DNA of 6,903 nt from an uncultured Collinsella sp. (GTDB lineage Bacteria; Actinomycetota; Coriobacteriia; Coriobacteriales; Coriobacteriaceae): NCBI GenBank assembly GCA_900752475.1, contig CAADVJ010000094.1, positions 1 through 6,903 of the forward strand. The letters are read 5' to 3'. The notes under the pieces were generated by a model. It ran no database searches and was not told where the DNA came from. It worked only from the letters and a program-made list of their open reading frames with translations. The number at the start of each line of letters is the position of its first letter. The first letter of the stretch is position 1. The position numbers and the translations under genes were made by a program. Below are positions 1 to 4,290 of this stretch, piece by piece.

Positions 1-291
1 CCCGCCAATAACGGGAATAAACAACACGAGCACCGACACAACGCAAATCAGCGCCGGCAAAAACGCGATTTGGCATACACGCTGAAGCACACCCGGAGTC
101 TTGGTCATATCTTGGAACGCCTGAGCCACACAGCCCTTTGGCGCATTCGCCACAGGCGGTTGCGGAACAAACTGCTGGGGCTGAGGCTGTCCCTGGGGAG
201 CGGGGCCAGCGGCACCGGCATTAGGAGCACCACACACGCCGCAGAACTTGTCGTTATCGCCCATGGGGGCGCCACACTGCGAGCAGAACAT
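1..291 (-). CDS. Zinc-ribbon membrane protein, N-terminal part (cut by left edge)
   Basis: Reading the minus strand from an ATG at 291 gives 97 uninterrupted codons to the window edge. The product opens with a zinc ribbon: C3-x2-C6 and C17-x2-C20, in the context FCSQCG...KFCGVCG, which would bind one zinc ion. A Gly/Ala/Pro/Gln-rich flexible linker follows (about residues 22-50). After a short amphipathic stretch (about 53-72) comes a hydrophobic segment (about 77-95, FLPALICVVSVLVLFIPVIGG) that looks like a membrane helix. This layout matches the broad group of bacterial zinc-ribbon-domain proteins with a tethering helix, whose functions are mostly unknown. The start is supported by a purine-rich GAAGGG about 8 nt upstream. 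It is separated from the upstream yitT-like stop by 149 nt. The C-terminus, and so any catalytic or sensing domain, lies outside the window. Confidence 0.8.
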   Translation of the reverse strand, partial: MFCSQCGAPMGDNDKFCGVCGAPNAGAAGPAPQGQPQPQQFVPQPPVANAPKGCVAQAFQDMTKTPGVLQRVCQIAFLPALICVVSVLVLFIPVIGG

Positions 292-440
292 AGAATCATC
301 CCTTCGTATCTTGAACAAATCACTTGGATCGCAAACGATGTCTTTAGCATCATTATTGCCCAATGTGGGGTCAAATACTCAAAGATGACCGATTTGCAAG
401 ATACACGGCGCCAGCAGGCGGTTCGTTGAATACGTCTGTG

Positions 441-1463
441 CTAGTTCGTTCCGCGGAAGCCCTTGCCGACAATCTCGGAGCTGTCGACGATCGTGATAAA
501 GGCACCCGGATCGACTTCGCGCGCATAGCGGCGCAGCTGTACGGCCTCGCGACGGCTCAGCACGCTCATGATCACCGTCACGCACTTGCCCGAGAAGGCA
601 CCGTAGCCGCGGCTGATGGTCGCTGTGCGGTTGAGATGCTTGACGATAAACTCCTCGACCTTAAGGGGTTCGGAGCAAATGACCGTGCAGACCTTACGAA
701 GATGGATGCTCTCGATGGCCTTGTCGACCACAAGCGTCTTGGCAAACAGGCCGAGCACGCAATACAGACCGACACGCGGGCCATACAAAAAGGCCGCGAT
801 GGCCACGATGCCGATATCGACCAACAGCAGTGCGCGACCAATCTCGAGCGTGGTGCGGCGTTTGAGGATCATAGCGAGAATGTCCGTGCCACCCGTCGAG
901 GCGCCGATGTCAAAGACAATAGCGCTGCCGAGCGCCGGCAAGATGACGGCAAAGCACAGGTCGAGCCACATATCACCCGTCAGAGAGACATCGGTCGGAA
1001 TAAAGAGCTCAAACAGCGAAACATAGGCGGACAACGCAAACGAGGCGAAGACGCTCCACAGGATTGCCTTGCGCTCCAAAAAGATAAAGCCCAAAACGAC
1101 GAGAACCGCGTTGATAATCCACATAAAGACGCCGACGGGCAGGGTCGGGAACAGCGTGGACAGAATGACCGACACGCCCGAGGTGCCGCCAAAAGCAAAG
1201 TGATTAGGGGTTTTAAACGCAACGATGGCAAAGGCCGTAAGAATCAGGCCCAGATTGAGCTCGGCAAAAAAGCGCGGGAAGCCCGGCTCCTGGCTGCGCT
1301 TTTGGCCGGCACGCTCGCCGCGCTCGATATCGGTGCGATCAACCACGCGCTCCATCGGCACCACGGGAGGACGATGCATCTCCTCGGCAGCACGCGATGC
1401 CGCCTCTGCCGCGGCGGCCTCAATCGCCCATGCCTTGCTTTCTGTTTCGTGCTCGTCAGCCAT
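441..1463 (-). CDS. YitT family membrane protein with C-terminal DUF2179 domain
   Basis: The 340-residue product has the YitT (DUF161) architecture. A charged cytoplasmic N-terminus of about 63 residues is followed by five or six hydrophobic segments (about 68-86, 91-104, 109-129, 132-153, 163-186 and 209-235). Two Gly/Thr-rich family motifs are present, FGGTSG at 91-96 and GASTGGTD at 187-194. The soluble C-terminal domain (about 257-336) fits DUF2179 and ends with the typical SSEIVGKGF. The family is widespread in Gram-positive bacteria. It is often suggested to be a transporter or membrane sensor, but no substrate is established. The start ATG is supported by GAGGGG 8 nt upstream. Unusual here is the Ala/Glu-rich extension (residues 10-28) before the first helix. 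The gene probably forms its own unit, since terminator-like hairpins separate it from asp23 upstream. Confidence 0.9.
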   Translation of the reverse strand: MADEHETESKAWAIEAAAAEAASRAAEEMHRPPVVPMERVVDRTDIERGERAGQKRSQEPGFPRFFAELNLGLILTAFAIVAFKTPNHFAFGGTSGVSVILSTLFPTLPVGVFMWIINAVLVVLGFIFLERKAILWSVFASFALSAYVSLFELFIPTDVSLTGDMWLDLCFAVILPALGSAIVFDIGASTGGTDILAMILKRRTTLEIGRALLLVDIGIVAIAAFLYGPRVGLYCVLGLFAKTLVVDKAIESIHLRKVCTVICSEPLKVEEFIVKHLNRTATISRGYGAFSGKCVTVIMSVLSRREAVQLRRYAREVDPGAFITIVDSSEIVGKGFRGTN

Positions 1464-1506
1464 TACGGCAACCCCTCGTTAACAATTTGGAAACAATGCG
1501 CCCATT

Positions 1507-1534
1507 AGGGTAACGCGGAACGCGACGATTGCAA
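1507..1534 (-). promoter_or_regulatory. Possible promoter of the YitT gene
   Basis: On the minus strand TTGCAA (1529-1534) is followed 16 nt later by TACCCT (1507-1512). The -35 box is reasonable and the -10 box is poor. It lies about 45 nt upstream of the YitT ATG and just downstream of an inverted repeat at 1553-1576, so the placement is sensible. The match alone is weak. Confidence 0.25.
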
Positions 1535-1552
1535 CCCCTAGTTAGACGAGCG

Positions 1553-1576
1553 GTATGCCTACATCGGGGGGCATAC
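1553..1576. repeat. Perfect 7-bp inverted repeat upstream of the YitT gene
   Basis: GTATGCC (1553-1559) and GGCATAC (1570-1576) are exact inverted copies around a 10-nt loop. The site lies between the asp23 terminator-like hairpin and the possible YitT promoter. It could be an operator for a dimeric regulator or a second part of a tandem terminator. The sequence does not decide between these. Confidence 0.5.
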
Positions 1577-1580
1577 AAAT

Positions 1581-1618
1581 AACGGCCGGCCACGCTTTTG
1601 CTTGCGCGGTCGGCCGTT
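1581..1618 (-). terminator. Terminator-like hairpin after asp23
   Basis: The outer arms AACGGCCGACC and GGCCGGCCGTT (minus strand) pair over 11 positions with one A-C mismatch. They continue into GCGC/GCGT (one G-T wobble) around the 8-nt loop AAGCAAAA. The minus-strand sequence after the stem is ATTTGT, a short U-tract. On the plus strand the stem is followed by TTTAACGTTTT, so it may also stop transcription in that direction. It sits 53 nt after the asp23 stop codon and fits the end of the amaP-DUF2273-asp23 unit. Confidence 0.6.
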
Positions 1619-1638
1619 TAACGTTTTCGCAGATAAAA

Positions 1639-1671
1639 CCTGCCAAAACAAACCTGTCCCTTTTTGGAAGG
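1639..1671 (-). repeat. Stop-adjacent hairpin A (loop with GGGACAGG)
   Basis: Read on the minus strand, this 33-nt hairpin starts on the base after the asp23 TAA. The stem is CCT-T-CCAAAA against TTTTGG-C-AGG: nine pairs around a single mismatch, T against C on this strand. The 13-nt loop is AGGGACAGGTTTG. The loop resembles those of hairpins at 4257-4289 and 6515-6549, which also follow stop codons in the same orientation. It lacks its own U-tract, so it is less likely to be a simple terminator. It may be a dispersed repeat or a 3'-end RNA structure. Confidence 0.55.
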
Positions 1672-2193
1672 TTATTCGTGCTGGCTGGTGCGGTGCTCGT
1701 ACTCCTCGGGGGTGATGACGTCCTCGATACGCAGGTTGACGCCCGCCACCTCAAGGCCGGTCATCGCGGCAAGGCGCTCGGTGACACGTGCCTTGACATC
1801 GTCGAAGATCGCGGGCGCATAGGCGCCGTACTCGATGATGACGGAGATGTTGACGACCACGCGATTGTCATCGGTGACCTCGACCGTCACGCCCTTGGTC
1901 AGATTCTCGGCACCAAACTGCTCCTGCACAAAGTGCATGAGGTTACCCTTCATGCCCAAAACGTGCGGAACCTCGCGGGTGGCCATGGCAACGATCTTCT
2001 CGATCACACCGTTGGAATAGGTCAGCGAGTCCTCGGACTCGTCTGTTTCCTCATCATCCTCGTCCGCGTCATCGGCGGACTCGGCCTCGACGAGCGCCTC
2101 ATCCTCGAGCGTCACATCCTCGGCTTCGGCGACGGCCGCCTCGTTCTCCTCGAGCTCGGTATCGGCCACATCGACCTTCGTATTAAAAGCCAT
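1672..2193 (-). CDS. Asp23/Gls24 family envelope stress protein with acidic N-terminal tail
   Basis: The 173-residue product has a typical Asp23/Gls24 domain at about 57-160. It begins LTYSNGVIEKIVAMATREV, has the central block VVVNISVIIEYGAYAPAIFDDV, and closes with MTGLEVAGVNLRIEDV. In Firmicutes these abundant soluble proteins gather at the membrane through the anchor AmaP and respond to alkaline or cell-wall stress. Here the domain is preceded by a very acidic tail: residues 8-55 hold 26 Asp/Glu and no Lys or Arg. The tail is probably disordered. A perfect AAGGAGGA lies just upstream of the ATG with tight spacing, suggesting strong translation. It is the last gene of the amaP-DUF2273-asp23 cluster, 44 nt after the DUF2273 stop. 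Confidence 0.92.
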   Translation of the reverse strand: MAFNTKVDVADTELEENEAAVAEAEDVTLEDEALVEAESADDADEDDEETDESEDSLTYSNGVIEKIVAMATREVPHVLGMKGNLMHFVQEQFGAENLTKGVTVEVTDDNRVVVNISVIIEYGAYAPAIFDDVKARVTERLAAMTGLEVAGVNLRIEDVITPEEYEHRTSQHE

Positions 2194-2237
2194 GGTTCCT
2201 CCTTATGCCTGCCGCGGATGCGACAGTCGAATACGTA

Positions 2238-2615
2238 TTAGCGGCCGCTAAACAGACGGCCGAAGAAGTTGACGATACCGTTCTCGCCGTCGCGAATCTG
2301 GCCGATCACGGCGCCGATCAGCACAAAGAATGCGATGACGAGCGTGTCCCACAGGCCGAGCGTGAGCACCAGCACGGCGAGCACAAAACCAGCGACGGCT
2401 CCAAGCGTGGTGTTGGGATGACGGACGGCATAGCTCCAGATGGCTGCCCCCGTACCCTTGATGAGACCCATGGCCTCATCAAAATCATCGGCGACCGCGT
2501 CATGCGACTCGGTACCCTCCACCTTGGGATCGACGGCCTCGCCTGCCGGCACGGCGCTCTGATCGATAGTCAGACGCGGGGTGCGGACGGTCTTGTCTTG
2601 ATTGGTATCACTCAC
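2238..2615 (-). CDS. DUF2273 family small membrane protein
   Basis: The 125-residue product has a polar acidic N-terminus (about 1-50). Two adjacent hydrophobic stretches follow (about 70-88 and 91-107) with small-residue spacing, LGAVAGFVLAVLVL and FFVLIGAVIGQIRDGE. This is the DUF2273 pattern found beside Asp23 and AmaP in Gram-positive stress operons. Such proteins are thought to be small membrane partners of the Asp23 system, but their exact role is not established. The frame stays open upstream to 2828, but that part is antisense-like and overlaps amaP deeply. I chose the GTG at 2615 because a strong GGAGGT lies 5 nt upstream and the overlap with amaP is then only 8 nt. The C-terminal tail is basic and aromatic (IVNFFGRLFSGR). 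Confidence 0.87.
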   Translation of the reverse strand: MSDTNQDKTVRTPRLTIDQSAVPAGEAVDPKVEGTESHDAVADDFDEAMGLIKGTGAAIWSYAVRHPNTTLGAVAGFVLAVLVLTLGLWDTLVIAFFVLIGAVIGQIRDGENGIVNFFGRLFSGR

Positions 2616-3153
2616 CGGAAACCTCCACGGTCTGGACGGTAGTCTTGGACGGCAAAAAACGAACGCGTGCGATCGTACCCGGCGTGCCGAGCATGGTGTC
2701 GCAGGCCTCCTCGATACGTTGCTGCATCGCGGCTGCAAGGGAGGCCACATCCCGGTCGTCGAGCGCGATGGCGTCGACCTTAAAACGGACGCGCGATTCG
2801 TCGGAGCCCTGCACGCGGGCCTCGACATGCTCGATCATCACGCGATCGTCGCGCTCTGCAGCAGCCCTGGCGCACGAAGAAAGCGCCGCGAGCGTGACCT
2901 CGATATTGCGCTCCCCCGCCGGATGCACGCAGGACGGCTCGCGACGAGCAAACATCAGGCGGAAGAAGCTTACCAGCACGCCAATCGCCACAACTCCGCC
3001 GCATGCCGTCACGACAATGCGCGGCATGGGGTCGCGCATCAACAGCATAAAGCGATACGTATACGGCCCCCAAAACTGGCAGACAAGCGTACCCAGCGCC
3101 ACGATGGCGGCGGCAAGATACACGATCGCTAGGGCTCGTTTGAGTACGCGCAC
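2608..3153 (-). CDS. amaP: AmaP-like membrane anchor of the Asp23 system
   Basis: The 181-residue product has two N-terminal membrane helices (about 7-26 and 45-67), joined by a short loop with aromatic residues. A soluble Asp23-like domain follows (about 80-178). It starts ERNIEVTLAALSSCARAAAE, has a middle strand RVRFKVDAIALDD, and ends with GTPGTIARVRFLPSKT. This two-helix plus cytoplasmic domain plan is that of AmaP, which recruits Asp23 to the membrane in Staphylococcus. The start is a GTG with GAAGGGAG 6 nt upstream. It heads the cluster with DUF2273 and asp23, and its stop lies inside the first codons of DUF2273. The family call rests on both domain plan and neighbours. The sequence is divergent enough that a generic Asp23-related membrane protein is the alternative. 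Confidence 0.82.
   Translation of the reverse strand: MRVLKRALAIVYLAAAIVALGTLVCQFWGPYTYRFMLLMRDPMPRIVVTACGGVVAIGVLVSFFRLMFARREPSCVHPAGERNIEVTLAALSSCARAAAERDDRVMIEHVEARVQGSDESRVRFKVDAIALDDRDVASLAAAMQQRIEEACDTMLGTPGTIARVRFLPSKTTVQTVEVSGE
2621..2626 (-). promoter_or_regulatory. Ribosome binding site that fixes the DUF2273 start
   Basis: GGAGGT on the minus strand lies within the last codons of amaP and 5 nt before the GTG at 2615. It decides that start over upstream in-frame codons. It also implies translational coupling, because ribosomes finishing amaP stop at 2608-2610 within the DUF2273 start region. Confidence 0.75.
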
Positions 3154-3203
3154 GTGGCGCTCCCTTCAAATCTCGGCTCTCGAAATGCAAAACGGTTCGC
3201 ATC

Positions 3204-3209
3204 ATTATA
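3204..3209 (-). promoter_or_regulatory. Probable -10 box of the amaP-DUF2273-asp23 unit
   Basis: TATAAT on the minus strand is a perfect -10 hexamer about 50 nt before the amaP GTG. Seventeen nt further upstream lies TAGAGC, a poor -35 match that falls within the loop and inner stem of the yebC terminator. The hexamer is also part of the T-rich tail of that terminator, so it could be coincidental. No better promoter is visible in the 166-nt gap. Confidence 0.42.
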
Positions 3210-3250
3210 AAAGAGCCGGGTCCGGTGCTCTACGCACGCGGATCCGGCTC
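3205..3250 (-). terminator. Intrinsic terminator of yebC
   Basis: On the minus strand GAGCCGGATCCG and CGGACCCGGCTC pair over 12 positions with one A-C mismatch. An inner GTGC/GCAC pair closes a 5-nt loop. The stem is followed directly by TTTTATAA. This is the strongest Rho-independent terminator in the window. It sits about 70 nt after the yebC stop and before the amaP gene. Confidence 0.85.
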
Positions 3251-3296
3251 ATCTATTCCACGAGGCTTGCATGCTCGCTTCATTATGCCCAGATAT

Positions 3297-3314
3297 GCAC
3301 GGCTTAACCCGTGC
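3297..3314 (-). repeat. Small hairpin just after the yebC stop
   Basis: GCACGG and CCGTGC form a perfect 6-bp stem around a 6-nt loop (GTTAAG on the minus strand), 5 nt after the yebC TAG. There is no U-tract. It may protect the 3' end or contribute to termination upstream of the main terminator, and it lacks the CAG-containing loop of the other stop-adjacent hairpins. Confidence 0.45.
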
Positions 3315-3319
3315 GGGCG

Positions 3320-4126
3320 CTACTCCTCCTCGAGGGCAGCGATGACCTCGTCGGTCATGTCCATGGTGCTGTAAACATCCTGGACGTCGTCGAGCTCCTC
3401 AAGACGGTCGATGAGGCGCTGAACCTTCTTGGCATCGGCGCCAGAAACCTCGGTCGGGGTGGTCGGGACCATGGTGGTCTCGGAGCCCTTGACCTGGACG
3501 CCCTGCTCCTCGAGCGCCTTGGAGACAGCCATAACGTCGTTGGCAGCAGTCCAGACGATCCACTCCTCGCCGGCGTCCTCGTAGTCCTCGCCACCGGCCT
3601 CGGCGATGGCCATCATGAACTCATCCTCGTCACCGGCAGCACCGTTGGCGATCATGGTCTCCTTCTTGGCGTTCTCGTCCAGGATCTCCTTGGCGACGAC
3701 GATCTGGCCCTTGCGCTCAAACTGGAAGGCGACGGAGCCGGAGGTGCCCAGGTTGCCACCAGCGTGGGAGAAGGCGGAACGGACATCAGCGGCGGTACGG
3801 TTGCGGTTGTCGGTCAGGCAGTCGACGTAGACGGCGACACCGGCGGGACCGTAGCCCTCGTACACGATGTTCTCGTAGACGGCGGCGTCAGCACCCGAAC
3901 CAAAAGCCTTGTCGATAGCGGACTTGATCTTGTCCTTAGGCATGGACTGAGCCTTGGCCTTGGCAACGGCAGCGGCGAGGCTGGCGTTGTTCTCGGGCAG
4001 CGGGTCACCGCCGAGACGGGCAGCAACGGTGATGTTGCGGCTGAGCTTGGAGAAGAGGGCGGAACGCTTGGCGTCCTGCGCGCCCTTACGATGCTTGGTT
4101 GTGGCCCACTTAGAGTGTCCGGACAT
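3320..4126 (-). CDS. yebC: YebC/TACO1 family translation or transcription factor
   Basis: The 268-residue product carries the family hallmarks in order: the N-terminal GHSKW (3-7) with the basic KHRKGAQDAKR, then MPKDKI (62-67). Next come YEGYGPAGVAVYVDCLTDN (89-107) and GGNLGTSGSVAFQF (123-136), and the C-terminal LIDRLEELDDVQDVY (218-232). The family was first described as DNA-binding regulators (PmpR). Mitochondrial TACO1 and, more recently, bacterial members have been linked to helping ribosomes through proline-rich stretches. It is somewhat longer than the usual 240-250 residues because of a loop of about 18 residues near 149-166 (ENAKKETMIANG...). The ATG is supported by GGAG upstream. 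Codon choice looks more biased than in the neighbours, suggesting high expression. It appears monocistronic. Confidence 0.96.
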   Translation of the reverse strand: MSGHSKWATTKHRKGAQDAKRSALFSKLSRNITVAARLGGDPLPENNASLAAAVAKAKAQSMPKDKIKSAIDKAFGSGADAAVYENIVYEGYGPAGVAVYVDCLTDNRNRTAADVRSAFSHAGGNLGTSGSVAFQFERKGQIVVAKEILDENAKKETMIANGAAGDEDEFMMAIAEAGGEDYEDAGEEWIVWTAANDVMAVSKALEEQGVQVKGSETTMVPTTPTEVSGADAKKVQRLIDRLEELDDVQDVYSTMDMTDEVIAALEEE

Positions 4127-4256
4127 ACGTGTCTCCTATCGGTTTCGACCTAAAGCCCAGCGCAGATGCTCGGGCAATATAAACAAACGTCGTTATGATA
4201 TACCTACTGGCCTGCGAGATAAACCCCAAAATGGAGGCGTCGTGATGATGGCCCCT

Positions 4257-4289
4257 TTGGCGCAAAGAAACCTGACCCCAATGCACCAA
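4257..4289 (-). repeat. Stop-adjacent hairpin B (loop with GGGGTCAGG)
   Basis: On the minus strand the hairpin begins 1 nt after the TAA of the DUF6020 gene. TTGGTGCA pairs with TGCGCCAA over 8 positions with one T-G wobble, around a 17-nt loop TTGGGGTCAGGTTTCTT. No U-tract follows. The loop shares CAGGTTT and the preceding G-run with hairpin A at 1639-1671, and its G-run plus CAG core with hairpin C at 6515-6549. Confidence 0.55.
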
Positions 4290-4290
4290 G

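Noticed and set aside
366..373. TGGGGTCA on the plus strand, resembling the loop of hairpin B
   Set aside because: Only eight bases match, the orientation is opposite, it is not within a comparable hairpin, and it does not follow a stop codon directly.
105..374. Minus-strand open frame of 89 codons overlapping the zinc-ribbon gene
   Set aside because: It is in a different frame from the CxxC protein and lacks any motif. The zinc-ribbon frame explains the region.
340..390. Possible promoter for the zinc-ribbon gene (TTGACC on the minus strand)
   Set aside because: The -35-like hexamer is good, but the only -10-like boxes lie at spacings of about 18-19 nt or 11-13 nt and match poorly.
363..1508. 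Long plus-strand open frame (381 codons) antisense to the YitT gene
   Set aside because: The composition is low-complexity charged residues typical of antisense frames. The opposite strand has an unmistakable YitT/DUF2179 protein.
1555..2241. Plus-strand open frame (228 codons) antisense to asp23
   Set aside because: It mirrors the asp23 gene, starts inside a hairpin region without a ribosome binding site, and shows no family features.
2616..2828. Upstream extension of the DUF2273 frame to an ATG at 2828
   Set aside because: It would overlap amaP by about 220 nt, and the added residues are Arg/Ser/Pro-rich like an antisense or out-of-frame product. The GTG at 2615 has a far better ribosome binding site.
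3311..4153. Plus-strand open frame (280 codons) antisense to yebC
   Set aside because: The Leu/Gly/Val/Asp-rich product is the expected complement of strongly biased Glu/Asp/Lys codons in yebC, and there is no domain.
4160..4215. Possible promoters for yebC (TATATT or TATCAT on the minus strand)
   Set aside because: The AT-rich stretch offers several weak -10 boxes, but none has an acceptable -35 at 16-18 nt, so I could not choose one.
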